A stretch of DNA of 64,000 bases from Georgfuchsia sp049276455 (GCA_049276455.1 JBASWL010000220.1:20695-84694); one strand, 5' to 3'; shown: positions 9,356 to 18,845, numbered from the stretch's first letter. Numbers and translations: made by a program. The notes: a model not told the origin generated them from the sequence alone.

Positions 9356-10795
9356 ATGACTGACTCACTATATGCCACCGCCGAGCAATATCTGCTTACG
9401 CCCTACGAACTGACACCAGGAAAACTCGAATTGGTGTTTGGTGAATTGTTCGGCCATCGTATTGATTACGCCGACCTTTATTTTCAATACGCACGTTCCG
9501 AGGCCTGGAGCCTGGAAGAAGGCATCGTCAAGTCTGGCAGCTTCAACATCGAGCAGGGGGTCGGTGTGCGGGCGATTGCAGGCGAGAAGACTGCCTTTGC
9601 CTATTCCGACGACATCAGCCTGCCGGCATTGACTTCCGCCGCACGTGCCACGCGTGCCCTTTCTGCTGCCGGTGGCGAGCAACGCCTGTCGCTGTTGCGT
9701 GGTGCGGCCACGCCGGCGCTCTATGCGGCTACCGACCCGATTGGCTCACTCGAAGACACCGAAAAGGTGAAGCTGCTTGAACGCCTGGAGCAATTCGCAC
9801 GTGCCGAGGATGGTCGCGTCAGGGAAGTCATGGCACATATTGCAGGCAGTTGGGAAGCCATTCTGGTGGCCCGTTCCGACGGCCATCTCGGCGCCGATGT
9901 GCGGCCCTTGGTGCGAGTTTCCGTCACGGTCATCATGGAGCAGGATGGTCGCCGTGAGCAGGGTTCCGCTGGCGGCGGCGGACGGTTCGACTATCGCTAT
10001 TTCACGGATGAGGTTTTACGCGATTATGCGCAGATGGCCGTGCATCAGGCCAGCGTCAATCTCGCCGCCCGTCCCGCGCCAGCAGGTTCCATGACTGTGG
10101 TGCTGGGTGCAGGATGGCCCGGGATCCTGTTGCATGAGGCGATTGGGCACGGCCTGGAGGGCGACTTCAACCGCAAGGGCAGCTCAGCCTTCGCGGGCCG
10201 TATCGGCGAACGTGTCGCGGCACCGGGAGTCACGGTGGTGGACGATGGCACGCTGAACCAGCGTCGCGGCTCACTCACCATTGATGACGAAGGCAACCCG
10301 ACTCGATGCACGTCGCTGATCGAGGACGGCGTCCTGCAGTGCTACATGCAGGATTCGCTCAACGCGCGCCTGATGGGCGCTGCGCCGACCGGCAATGGCC
10401 GTCGCGAATCCTTTGCCCACCTGCCGCTGCCGAGAATGACAAATACCTACATGCTGAACGGTGACAAGTCGCCCGAGGAAATCATCGCTTCGGTCAGGCA
10501 TGGATTGTATGCCGCCAATTTTGGCGGTGGCCAAGTCGACATCACCAGCGGCCGGTTCGTCTTTTCCGCTGCCGAGGCCTACATGATCGAGAACGGAAAG
10601 ATTACCTATCCGGTCAAGGGCGCGACACTGATAGGCAATGGCCCCGACGTGCTGATGCGCGTGTCGATGATCGGCAACAACATGACACTCGACCCAGGTG
10701 TCGGCACCTGTGGCAAGGAGGGCCAGAGCGTGCCGGTCGGTGTTGGTCAGCCGACGCTGCGCATTGATGGGCTTACGGTGGGCGGAACGGCGTAA
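9356..10795 (+). CDS. tldD: Metalloprotease TldD
   Basis: 479 residues from the ATG at 9356 (MTDSLYATAEQYLL). The upstream in-frame ATG at 9299 would add 19 residues that do not fit the family. TldD is the catalytic half of the TldD/TldE zinc protease, which trims unfolded peptides and matures some peptide natural products. The metal site appears as LLHEAIGHGLEGDF, an HExxxH motif, followed by the conserved late glycine-rich segment GVGTCGKEGQSVPVGVGQP. Its partner TldE/PmbA is not in this window. It lies in the same direction as yhdP and the nitrilase, 106 bp after the latter. Confidence 0.93.
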   Translation: MTDSLYATAEQYLLTPYELTPGKLELVFGELFGHRIDYADLYFQYARSEAWSLEEGIVKSGSFNIEQGVGVRAIAGEKTAFAYSDDISLPALTSAARATRALSAAGGEQRLSLLRGAATPALYAATDPIGSLEDTEKVKLLERLEQFARAEDGRVREVMAHIAGSWEAILVARSDGHLGADVRPLVRVSVTVIMEQDGRREQGSAGGGGRFDYRYFTDEVLRDYAQMAVHQASVNLAARPAPAGSMTVVLGAGWPGILLHEAIGHGLEGDFNRKGSSAFAGRIGERVAAPGVTVVDDGTLNQRRGSLTIDDEGNPTRCTSLIEDGVLQCYMQDSLNARLMGAAPTGNGRRESFAHLPLPRMTNTYMLNGDKSPEEIIASVRHGLYAANFGGGQVDITSGRFVFSAAEAYMIENGKITYPVKGATLIGNGPDVLMRVSMIGNNMTLDPGVGTCGKEGQSVPVGVGQPTLRIDGLTVGGTA

Positions 10796-10823
10796 CGACA
10801 GTCACGAATATGCCGCAAATGCA

Positions 10824-10850
10824 AAGCCCCGCGGTCGACTCGCAGGGCTT
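10824..10850 (+). terminator. Hairpin after tldD, probable terminator
   Basis: AAGCCCcGCG-gtcgact-CGCaGGGCTT forms a strong GC-rich stem with one internal mismatch, 29 bp after the tldD stop. There is no clear T run, so factor-independent termination is not certain. Confidence 0.45.
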
Positions 10851-11397
10851 CACGGATTCACCACTAGGCGTGGTTTCATTTCGTCACGTCACCGTGACGT
10901 ATGCCGGCCTGTGTTTACCGGTTTCAGAGTCGCACTGTCGGAAATTTCATCGATAGGTTGCCCTCCATTCATTTCGTCAAACGTGGCACGACTTGCACCG
11001 CACCCTTTGTTGGCTACTCCGGTTCTCCAGATCAGACAATCCTCAAACATCGTTTAGAGGTTGGTCGCTGCCTGTTCGCATCAGGTACACCAGTAACGGG
11101 GTGCGCACAACAACGAGCAGTAATAACAACAACCGGATCATCAATTGTTGGTTCGAGAATCCATCCCAACCTGAATCGCCGAAGCGTTTTCAGTAGGCGC
11201 CTTTCTTGAGTCAACGTCAAGCAGTTTCAGCGAATAAATCGCGACTGATTTAGTCCTGCCAACAAACTGCCCCATCTGGCCAAACCGGAGCCTTGAGGAA
11301 CAATTTGCGGGAAACAGGTCAGAGATATCACTGACGCTTATTTGTGGCTATCAAGAAGATCATCTGGGTGGTATTTGATGATGTCGCCTGGATGGTT
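10851..11397. other. Intergenic region between tldD and the GGDEF gene
   Basis: About 550 bp without a credible gene. The short frames here on both strands lack any recognisable motif or ribosome site. A perfect 7-bp inverted repeat ACGTCAC-c-GTGACGT is at 10886-10900, a compact palindrome of the size of a regulator site. Nothing else stood out. Confidence 0.4.
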
Positions 11398-12354
11398 TTA
11401 TCGTACAGCGCCTTCGACCCTGTTACGACCGTTGTGCTTGGCACGTAACAACGCTTCATCTGCTGCGGCTAGAAGGGTGTCGAGCGAGTTGTCGACACCC
11501 ATGCCGGCAACGCCACAGGAGATGGTGACTGATTCGGCCACATTGTTGCCTGCCACCGCAGCATGATTAGCTACCGAGATTCGCAGCCGTTCTGCAATCT
11601 GGCGGCCATGGTCGAGACTGGTCTCCGGCAGCAACAGGGCGAACTCTTCACCACCGTAGCGCACCAGCAAATCCTGCGAACGCAAGCCCTCGACCAGATT
11701 ATTAGCCACCTGACGGAGCACACCATCTCCAATGACATGGCCATATTTTCCGTTAAAGCGGCGAAAATTGTCGATATCGACCAGGATCAGGCAAAGAGGT
11801 GTGGCATCGCGCTCGCAACGCTGCATGGCGCGGGTGAAGGCATCCTGCATCCAGCGCCGGTTGTGCAGTCCGGTCAGTGCATCGACGCTCACGGCCAGTT
11901 CGAATTCCAGGCTGTCCGCCTGATTGGCGACGAGAGCCAGATTGTCGTTGCGCAAGCGTCCGGCAAGAATGCCGAGCAGGTTGAGTGCGATGCCGTGCGA
12001 GCGTTCGATCATGGCCCAGAGAATATCGTGGGAAATCACCAGTAGCCGCGTCTCGCGCGAAGGGACGACAAGCGCGGAAACCTGTTGGCCGTCGATCAGC
12101 GAGATCTCTCCGACACAGTCGCCGAGCCCGAGCGCCACATGCTCGGGCAGGCCGGCGCCCCCGGGATAGACCAATAGTTCGCCGTCCAGTACCAGATAGA
12201 GATGGTAATTGGGAACCCCCGGTTCAAGCAGATGAGCGCCCGGTGCGATGGTTTCAATATTGCAGGCATCAAGCAGATGCCCGACTTCTTCCAGTCCGAC
12301 CGAGCCGAACAACTTTCCAGCCTCAAGTCGGGATCGATCCGCATTTGACAGCAT
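11398..12354 (-). CDS. Diguanylate cyclase with N-terminal cyclic-nucleotide-binding-like domain
   Basis: About 318 residues from the ATG at 12354 (MLSNADRSRLEAG), which has GGGGAT just upstream. Longer starts at 12381 or 12417 are possible. Residues 15-130 form a cNMP-binding-fold domain (EPGVPNYHLYLVLDGELLVY, then GEISLIDG). The Arg normally found after the PBC motif is replaced (DGQQVSA), so classical cAMP binding is doubtful. Residues 155-315 form a GGDEF domain with active-site GGEEF and an inhibitory RxxD site (RSQD) five residues before it. It would make cyclic di-GMP with product feedback. It is divergent from aroG, 132 bp away. Confidence 0.85.
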   Translation of the reverse strand: MLSNADRSRLEAGKLFGSVGLEEVGHLLDACNIETIAPGAHLLEPGVPNYHLYLVLDGELLVYPGGAGLPEHVALGLGDCVGEISLIDGQQVSALVVPSRETRLLVISHDILWAMIERSHGIALNLLGILAGRLRNDNLALVANQADSLEFELAVSVDALTGLHNRRWMQDAFTRAMQRCERDATPLCLILVDIDNFRRFNGKYGHVIGDGVLRQVANNLVEGLRSQDLLVRYGGEEFALLLPETSLDHGRQIAERLRISVANHAAVAGNNVAESVTISCGVAGMGVDNSLDTLLAAADEALLRAKHNGRNRVEGAVR

Positions 12355-12486
12355 GTCATCCCCGTTGTGTTTTCCTAGCATAGCCAGTAGTACGGGCAGA
12401 AGGCAAGACAATTCCATCACGGTACGGTCTATCTGATTGCACCCATGCGGTAAAATTCGTTCCTGATCCAGCCCAACCCCATCACC

Positions 12487-13554
12487 ATGAAACATGCCGT
12501 AGACGACCTCCGCATCAGGGAAATCAAGGAACTGGCTCCCCCTGCCCATCTGCTGCGAGAACTGCCGGAAACCGAAGCGACTGCACAGACTACCTGGGAA
12601 GCACGTCAGGCCATTCATCGCGTACTGCATGGCGCTGACGACCGTCTGGTGGTCGTTATCGGTCCCTGTTCGGTTCACGATCCCGAAGCGGCGATTGAAT
12701 ACGCCGGGCGCCTTAAGGCCGAGCGCGATCGTCTCGCCACTGACCTGGTGATCGTGATGCGCGTTTATTTCGAGAAGCCGCGTACCACGGTAGGCTGGAA
12801 GGGCCTGATCAACGACCCGCGCCTGGATGGAAGCTTTGCCATCAACGAGGGGCTGCGCCTGGCGCGCAAGCTCTTGTGGGAAATGAATGAAATGGGCTTG
12901 CCTGCGGGCACCGAATTTCTAGACATGATCACTCCGCAATATATCGCTGACCTTATCGCCTGGGGTGCCATTGGTGCGCGTACAACTGAGTCGCAGATTC
13001 ACCGTGAACTGGCATCGGGCCTGTCCTGTCCTGTTGGCTTCAAGAACGGTACCGACGGCAATATCCGCATCGCCGTCGACGCAATCAAGGCGGCGGCGAG
13101 TCCGCATCATTTTCTTTCGGTGACCAAGGCCGGCCACTCGGCTATCGTGTCCACGTCCGGCAATGAGGACTGCCACGTCATCCTGCGCGGCGGCAAGACA
13201 GCGAACTATGATGCGGCCAGTGTCGATGCGGCATGCCAGGATCTGGGCAAGGCAGGCCTCGCGGCGCGGCTGATGATCGACTTCTCGCATGCAAACAGCA
13301 ACAAGCAGTTCAAGCGCCAGATTGAGGTGGCGCACGATGTGGCGAGCCAGATGGCCAACGGCGATGACCGCATCAGCGGCGTGATGATCGAGTCCAATCT
13401 CAAGGAAGGGCGTCAGGATCTGGTTATGGGCAAACCGCTCGAATATGGTCAGAGCATTACCGATCCATGCATCGGCTGGGAAGACAGTCTGGAAGTGCTG
13501 AATATTCTTGCCGAAGCGGTGCGCAAGCGGCGCACCGTGCTGGCAGCGCGTTGA
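12487..13554 (+). CDS. aroG: 3-deoxy-7-phosphoheptulonate synthase, class I (AroG type)
   Basis: 355 residues. It joins phosphoenolpyruvate and erythrose 4-phosphate in the first step of the shikimate pathway. Family motifs are in place: VVIGPCSVHDPEAAIEYA, MRVYFEKPRTTVGWKGLIND, GARTTESQIHRELASG and DFSHANSNKQFKRQ. The metal site Cys and His and the phosphate-binding Arg and Lys of the family lie in these segments. Length and full N-terminal arm fit the feedback-regulated AroG/F/H class; which amino acid inhibits it cannot be told. The ATG at 12487 follows a short leader after the divergent GGDEF gene. Confidence 0.95.
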   Translation: MKHAVDDLRIREIKELAPPAHLLRELPETEATAQTTWEARQAIHRVLHGADDRLVVVIGPCSVHDPEAAIEYAGRLKAERDRLATDLVIVMRVYFEKPRTTVGWKGLINDPRLDGSFAINEGLRLARKLLWEMNEMGLPAGTEFLDMITPQYIADLIAWGAIGARTTESQIHRELASGLSCPVGFKNGTDGNIRIAVDAIKAAASPHHFLSVTKAGHSAIVSTSGNEDCHVILRGGKTANYDAASVDAACQDLGKAGLAARLMIDFSHANSNKQFKRQIEVAHDVASQMANGDDRISGVMIESNLKEGRQDLVMGKPLEYGQSITDPCIGWEDSLEVLNILAEAVRKRRTVLAAR

Positions 13555-13594
13555 ATCCAAGGTTCAAGGCTGCACGGCTCTCCGGGTTTCAATA

Positions 13595-15127
13595 GTGGAC
13601 TTTGGACGTAGAACCTTGAACGCCAATCCTCGCAAGCTTTTATTCTGGGCACTTGTGCCCCTGTTGGTATTCCGCTTCTGGTTGGCCGTGGTACTGCCAA
13701 TCACAGGCGATGAAGCCTACTTCATCTGGTGGGGCAAGATTCCCGACTGGGGTTTCTACGATCATCCGCCGATGATCGGTTGGTGGCTGGCGGCGCAATT
13801 GCCGCTCGGCGAAGCCCCCTGGTGGCTGCGTTTGACCTCGATATTGCAGCCCTTTGTATTGGCCGGTGTCGTAGCGTACATGCTGCCGCGCATCTGGCCG
13901 GAGATCGATGACGATCGACGCTGGTGGGCTGCGCTGTTCACCCTGCTTGCACCGGCTGCAGTGTGGAATGTGCTTATTACCACCGACACGCCGCTGATTT
14001 ATTTTTCGGTGTTCTCAGGGCTCGCCTGGCTGCGCGCGCGGCGTGATGACAGTCATGGCTGGTATCTGCTCGCCGGGATATTCCTCACAGGCGCGGTGTT
14101 GTCGAAATATTTCGTCGCCTTTCTGGGTTTCGCCTATCTCGTTGACGCCATGTGGCGGCTAAGCCGGAAGAAGCTGGCAGGTCTCGCCATCGCCTACCTC
14201 TGCGTAGTGCCTGCTCTGGCGCTGATGGTGTGGTGGAATGCCGGCCACTGCTGGCCGAACTTCATGTTCAATTTCATCAACCGTCACGGCCATGCAGGTC
14301 TGTCCTGGAAAACACCACTACTTTACGGTGTGATGATGTTGTATCTGCTGACGCCACTGGTGGTGGGGAACCTTCCACGTGTAATGCGCATTTCGATGGG
14401 GGCAACCCGAGCGGAAGCATTGGCCATTCTGGCCTTTGTGCCGCTGCTGTTGTTTGCGCTACTCTCGATGATCAAAACTATCGGCATGCACTGGGTGCTG
14501 TCCTTCCTGCCTTTTGTCTTCATGCTGCTGGCACTGAAACTCGACAAGCCGGTCCTGAATCGAATCGGCCGGTTCCTTGCCGGCTTTGCGGTACTGCATA
14601 TGGCCGTAGCGATTGTCGTTTCGCAACTTCCGCTCGAAACCTGGCAGCGCAGCAAGTGGTACGACAGCGCAGTGCTCGCCTTCGAGGGCAAACGGATTGC
14701 GGCACAACTCAAACCCTACGAAAAGGATTATGTCCTCGCCAGCGATGGCTATGCCGATGCGGTGACGCAGGGCTTCAACAGTCGCCATTACTTCATCGTC
14801 TTCGGCGAAGCATCGAGCCATGCACGGCACGATGACATCCTCACCGACTTCCGCCAACTGGATGGCAAGAACATCCTGATCCTGAAGAAAAGCGCACCTC
14901 AACCCATCGAATACGCGAAATATTTTCACGACATACGGGTAAAGACCTTCGTGCTGCGCGGCACAACTTTTTATCTCATGCTCGGACACAGCTTCAACTA
15001 CGCGCACTATCGCGACACCGTACTGGCTACGGTGAAACGCAAGTACTATGCAATACCCACATGGCTGCCTCAGACGGCCTGCGATTTTTGCGAAAGATAT
15101 TTTCCCGAAGCGCCATGCCACCGCTGA
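13595..15127 (+). CDS. Membrane glycosyltransferase, GT39/ArnT-like
   Basis: About 510 residues with ten or more hydrophobic segments. The first luminal loop carries ITGDEAYFIWWGKIPDWGF followed by YDHPPMIGWW, the pattern of polyprenyl-phosphate-sugar-dependent transferases (PMT/ArnT type), where the GDE acidic pair is catalytic. It would move a sugar from a lipid carrier to a target on the outer face of the inner membrane. The ATG at 13508 lies inside aroG, so the start is probably GTG 13595 or TTG 13616. It overlaps the UbiA-type gene that follows, which suggests a shared pathway in lipid-linked sugar supply. The target is unknown. Confidence 0.8.
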   Translation: MDFGRRTLNANPRKLLFWALVPLLVFRFWLAVVLPITGDEAYFIWWGKIPDWGFYDHPPMIGWWLAAQLPLGEAPWWLRLTSILQPFVLAGVVAYMLPRIWPEIDDDRRWWAALFTLLAPAAVWNVLITTDTPLIYFSVFSGLAWLRARRDDSHGWYLLAGIFLTGAVLSKYFVAFLGFAYLVDAMWRLSRKKLAGLAIAYLCVVPALALMVWWNAGHCWPNFMFNFINRHGHAGLSWKTPLLYGVMMLYLLTPLVVGNLPRVMRISMGATRAEALAILAFVPLLLFALLSMIKTIGMHWVLSFLPFVFMLLALKLDKPVLNRIGRFLAGFAVLHMAVAIVVSQLPLETWQRSKWYDSAVLAFEGKRIAAQLKPYEKDYVLASDGYADAVTQGFNSRHYFIVFGEASSHARHDDILTDFRQLDGKNILILKKSAPQPIEYAKYFHDIRVKTFVLRGTTFYLMLGHSFNYAHYRDTVLATVKRKYYAIPTWLPQTACDFCERYFPEAPCHR

Positions 15128-15984
15128 TCAGATTGCTGCGCCCCCACCAGTGGCTGAAGAACGGCTTCGTCCTGGTCGGACTGCTGTTCGCGCATGCCTG
15201 GAACGATGCTGCCAAGGTGGAACAGGCACTGCTGTCATTTGTCGTGTTCTGTCTGCTGTCGTCGGCGGTTTACATCTTCAACGATTTTCTTGATCGTGCT
15301 TCGGATCGCCTGCACCCGACCAAGCGGCTAAGACCTCTCGCCAGTGGCACCATCAGTGTCAATGCCGCGCTGACACTGATGGCGGCCTGCCTCGCCAGCG
15401 GACTCTGGCTGGCCTTCGAGGCGAGTGCGGCGCCGTGGATATTCCTGCTCTACATCGCGCTCAATATCGGCTACACGTGTGGCCTCAAGCATGTGGTCGT
15501 GCTTGACGTGTTCCTGATAGCCGCCGGTTTCATGCTGCGTTTGCTGGCCGGCACCATCGGCATTGGTATTGCTCCCTCGCACTGGCTGCTGTTGTGCGGC
15601 CTCATGCTCACACTGTTTCTCGGCTTTGCCAAGCGCCGTGCCGAACTGGCGGCGCTGCCCGAAGATGCCTCGGGCCATCGCAGGGTGCTTGACCATTATT
15701 CGGAAGTCCTGCTCGACCAGTTTCTCACCGTCGCTGCCGCCTGTACGGTGGTGACCTACAGCCTGTATACCGTAAGCAACGAGACCATGACCCTGCATGG
15801 CAGCAACCATCTGATGCTGACCGTGCCCTTCGTGCTCTATGGCCTGCTGCACTATATGTTTCGCCTGCAACAGCGCGGCGGCGGTGGCGACCCGTCGCGG
15901 GAACTGTTCACTGACCCGCACCTGATTGCTGCCGTAGCTGGCTGGCTGCTCACCACATTGGCAATCCTGGCGGGCCGTTTATAA
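15115..15984 (+). CDS. UbiA-family prenyltransferase, decaprenyl-phosphate phosphoribosyltransferase-like
   Basis: 289 residues from the ATG at 15115 (MPPLIRLLRPHQWLKNGF); an in-frame ATG at 15061 would add 18 residues. Eight or nine membrane segments are expected. The first Asp-rich site reads VYIFNDFLDRASDRLHPTK, close to the NDxxDxxxDRxHP of 5-phosphoribosyl-polyprenol synthases rather than the ubiquinone enzymes. Such enzymes load phosphoribose on polyprenyl phosphate, the first step to arabinosyl donors. The 13-bp overlap with the preceding GT39-like gene suggests the two make and use one lipid-linked sugar. The exact substrate is inferred. Confidence 0.78.
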   Translation: MPPLIRLLRPHQWLKNGFVLVGLLFAHAWNDAAKVEQALLSFVVFCLLSSAVYIFNDFLDRASDRLHPTKRLRPLASGTISVNAALTLMAACLASGLWLAFEASAAPWIFLLYIALNIGYTCGLKHVVVLDVFLIAAGFMLRLLAGTIGIGIAPSHWLLLCGLMLTLFLGFAKRRAELAALPEDASGHRRVLDHYSEVLLDQFLTVAAACTVVTYSLYTVSNETMTLHGSNHLMLTVPFVLYGLLHYMFRLQQRGGGGDPSRELFTDPHLIAAVAGWLLTTLAILAGRL

Positions 15985-15994
15985 TGACGATGTT

Positions 15995-16522
15995 ATGACT
16001 GCCATGCGCTCCCATTTTCCAAATCTTACGCCACAGGGTGATGCTGGCCCATTAGTTGAGCGCATGTATGAAGTTATCGATCACATCAAGCTGTTCGAGG
16101 ATTTCGAACAACACGAGATCGAGATCATGGCCAGTTACATGACATGTTATCTGGCGCCTACTGGCACTGAAATTATTCGCGAAGGAACTATTGGCGATTT
16201 CATGCTGCTGATCATCGAGGGCTGCGTGGAAATCGTTAAACTCGATGCTTCTGGGCTGCCGATACGCATTAGCACGGCAGCCCCCGGCAAGACGCTAGGT
16301 GAAATGTCATTGGTCGATGGTGAGCCACGCTTTGCCAGTTGCATAGCCATGGTCGATACGCTTTTCGCGGTACTCGACCGTGAAAGTCTCTCCCGCATCA
16401 TTGCTGACGAGCCGCGCATAGGAGTGAAGATATTGATGGAACTGCTGATGTTGCTGAATCAGCGCCTGCGCAGCGTCAGCAGCGACCTGATCCGGCTGAT
16501 CGGTGATAGAAAACGGTATTAA
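15995..16522 (+). CDS. Cyclic nucleotide-binding domain protein
   Basis: 175 residues, one cNMP-binding domain (residues 30-145) and a C-terminal helical tail, with no DNA-binding or catalytic domain. The phosphate-binding cassette is well kept: GKTLGEMSLVDGEPRFAS, including the Glu and the Arg that hold cyclic nucleotide. It may act as a stand-alone sensor or a regulatory partner. Alternative start: ATG at 16004. Its TAA stop shares the palindrome TTAA with the stop of the convergent adenosyltransferase gene, so the two genes end on top of each other. Confidence 0.82.
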   Translation: MTAMRSHFPNLTPQGDAGPLVERMYEVIDHIKLFEDFEQHEIEIMASYMTCYLAPTGTEIIREGTIGDFMLLIIEGCVEIVKLDASGLPIRISTAAPGKTLGEMSLVDGEPRFASCIAMVDTLFAVLDRESLSRIIADEPRIGVKILMELLMLLNQRLRSVSSDLIRLIGDRKRY

Positions 16523-17070
16523 CTGTTTTTATTCTTGTGCCAAAGCACGTCCGAACCGCCGGCCGCCTTGTTGAGCCAGCGGCCCAGAACAAACAGCAGA
16601 TCCGAGAGGCGATTCACATATTGACGCGAGGTCTTCGTCACGGCTTCGTCGCGCGCCAGAGCCACCAACTTGCGTTCGGCGCGGCGGCAGACGGCGCGGG
16701 CGAGGTGGGTGATGGCTGCGGCGCGATTGCCGCCGGGCAGGATGAATTCCTTGAGCGGTTGCAATTCGCCGTTGAAACGATCGATCGCCGTCTCAAGCCG
16801 GGCCGGCTGGTTTTCTCCGAGCAGGGTATGGCCGGGAATCGAGACTTCACCGCCGAGGTCGAACAGATCGTTCTGGATGCCGGACAGCAACGTGCGCACC
16901 TCTTCGGGCAGATCCTCACACAAGAGCAGACCCAACAGCGAGTTGAGCTCATCCAGATCGCCCATGGTGGCGATGCGCAGGGCATCCTTGCCGGTGCGTG
17001 AGCCATCACCCAGCCCCGTGGCGCCTTCGTCGCCGGTGCGCGTGTAGATTTTTGAAAGTCGATACCCCAT
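16519..17070 (-). CDS. Cob(I)yrinic acid a,c-diamide adenosyltransferase, PduO type
   Basis: 183 residues from the ATG at 17070 (MGYRLSKIYTRTGDEG). It transfers the adenosyl group of ATP to cob(I)alamin to make coenzyme B12. Diagnostic motifs are TRTGDEGATGLGDGSR (ATP site), HLARAVCRRAER and NRLSDLLFVLGRWLN near the end. The long upstream in-frame extension to 17481 is inside the divergent pabB-pabC gene and is not real. The cytosolic enzyme forms trimers. No other cobalamin gene is near. It is divergent from pabBC with only 38 bp between the starts. Confidence 0.92.
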   Translation of the reverse strand: MGYRLSKIYTRTGDEGATGLGDGSRTGKDALRIATMGDLDELNSLLGLLLCEDLPEEVRTLLSGIQNDLFDLGGEVSIPGHTLLGENQPARLETAIDRFNGELQPLKEFILPGGNRAAAITHLARAVCRRAERKLVALARDEAVTKTSRQYVNRLSDLLFVLGRWLNKAAGGSDVLWHKNKNS

Positions 17071-17108
17071 TTGCTGATTATAAGCGGCCTCATTGCTACA
17101 CTGCCAGC

Positions 17109-18830
17109 ATGTATTGCGAAGTCGACTTTCCCGATATCGATGGTGGCCGCTGGCGCATGCGCTTTGCCCATCCACATCGATTGCTCGTTGCACACACGCT
17201 GGCCGAAGTGCCAGCCGTGATTGCACAGGCAGAAGCAGCAGCGCGTGACGAACACTGGGTCGTCGGCTTTGTCGCCTATGAGGCGGCGTCCGCATTCGAC
17301 CCCGCATTGCGCACCAGTACCCTGGAGTCAGGGCTACCCCTCGCCGCATTCGCGGTGTACAGCCATGATGAAGCGCCGACACCGGATGCAGGCAACCATG
17401 GCAACTTTGCCTGTAGACACTGGTCGATGGCAACACCACGCGAGGCCGTCGATGCCGGCATCTCGACCATTCGAGCCGCAATTAATGATGGCAACTACTA
17501 TCAGGTGAATTACACGGCGCGACTGGAATCCGAATTCTCAGGCAGCGCCGCAGCTTTGTACGCCGCACTGTGCGAAGCCCAGCCCGGCGGCTACAGCGCT
17601 TTCATCGATGGTGGCGATTGGCAGCTCGCCTCGGTATCGCCCGAACTGTTCTTCGACTGGACGCCAGACCGTACCCTGACCACGCGGCCGATGAAGGGCA
17701 CCGCTCCGCGCAGTGATACAGATGCCACTGCGTTGCGCGTTTCCATCAAAGAGCGTGCAGAAAACCTGATGATCGTCGACCTGCTGAGGAATGATCTTGC
17801 GCGCGTGGCCGAGACCGGCTCGGTCGAAGTGGCCCGGCTGTTCGACATTGAGCTGCTGCCGACGGCATGGCAAATGACCTCGACCGTACGCTGCAGGACA
17901 AAAACGAAAGTAGCGCTGGTTGATATATTCCGCGCCCTGTTTCCTTGCGGCTCGGTGACCGGTGCCCCCAAGGTGGCAGCCATGCAAGCCATTTCAGAAC
18001 TGGAATCGGCACCGCGTGGCGCCTATTGCGGCGCCATCGGACTGATCCGTCCCAACGGCCACGCCACCTTCAACGTCGCCATCCGCACCGTGGCGGTGGA
18101 CGCGAAGACCGACACTGCATGCTGTGGCCTCGGCAGCGGCATTACCCTCGATTCCAGCGCCGCGGCAGAATATGCAGAGTGGCTGGTAAAGCGCCGCTTC
18201 CTGCTGCGCGCCACGGCATCGTTCGACCTGATCGAAACCCTCCGCCTGGAGGCCGGGTGCTATTGGCTGCTCGACGGTCACATGCAGCGCCTGCAACGCA
18301 GTGTGGAACATTTTGGTTTCGTCTGCGATTCCGACGAGATACAGCGCGCACTTGTCGATAATGCGCGGCAACATCCGGACGGCATCTGGCGCGTCCGGAT
18401 GTTGCTGTCGCGCGACGGCAGAGTGAAGCTCGAAACCCATGCGCTGGAAGCCAATCCCGCTACGGTGCGTATTGCCTTGGCGAAGGCGCCCATTGACAGC
18501 GACTGCGAAACTCTGCGCCACAAGACCAGTGAACGCTCAATCTACGCACCCCATGCGCCTGCTGGCGAGGATATTTTCGACACGCTGCTTTTCAACGAGC
18601 GCGACGAAATCACCGAATTCACACGAGGCAATGTCGTCGTCGAACTAGATGGCACACGCTTCACCCCACCTGTCTCCTGTGGGCTTTTACCGGGTGTACT
18701 GCGGGCAGAGTTGCTCGAGAACAGTGAGGTTAGAGAAGGTATTGTTACCCGCGCCGACTTGGCGCGGGCAAGCCGGGTCTGGTTTATCAATAGCGTGCGG
18801 GGAGAGTTGCCAGCGCAGGTCGGCGGCTAG
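17109..18830 (+). CDS. pabBC: Fused aminodeoxychorismate synthase component I / aminodeoxychorismate lyase
   Basis: 573 residues from the ATG at 17109 (MYCEVDFPDIDGG). Residues 1-375 are a chorismate-binding PabB domain with NYYQVNYTARL, the PIKGT-like RPMKGT holding the active-site Lys, KERAENLMIVDLLRND, GSVTGAPKVAAM and the closing GLGSGITLDSS. Residues 378-573 are a class IV aminotransferase-fold PabC domain, with the expected PLP Lys in LRHKTSERSIY and the EITEFTRGN motif. Together the domains convert chorismate (with ammonia from PabA, not seen here) to p-aminobenzoate for folate. Such fusions are known in proteobacteria. Confidence 0.93.
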   Translation: MYCEVDFPDIDGGRWRMRFAHPHRLLVAHTLAEVPAVIAQAEAAARDEHWVVGFVAYEAASAFDPALRTSTLESGLPLAAFAVYSHDEAPTPDAGNHGNFACRHWSMATPREAVDAGISTIRAAINDGNYYQVNYTARLESEFSGSAAALYAALCEAQPGGYSAFIDGGDWQLASVSPELFFDWTPDRTLTTRPMKGTAPRSDTDATALRVSIKERAENLMIVDLLRNDLARVAETGSVEVARLFDIELLPTAWQMTSTVRCRTKTKVALVDIFRALFPCGSVTGAPKVAAMQAISELESAPRGAYCGAIGLIRPNGHATFNVAIRTVAVDAKTDTACCGLGSGITLDSSAAAEYAEWLVKRRFLLRATASFDLIETLRLEAGCYWLLDGHMQRLQRSVEHFGFVCDSDEIQRALVDNARQHPDGIWRVRMLLSRDGRVKLETHALEANPATVRIALAKAPIDSDCETLRHKTSERSIYAPHAPAGEDIFDTLLFNERDEITEFTRGNVVVELDGTRFTPPVSCGLLPGVLRAELLENSEVREGIVTRADLARASRVWFINSVRGELPAQVGG

Positions 18831-18845
18831 TACACCCTTCCCTTA

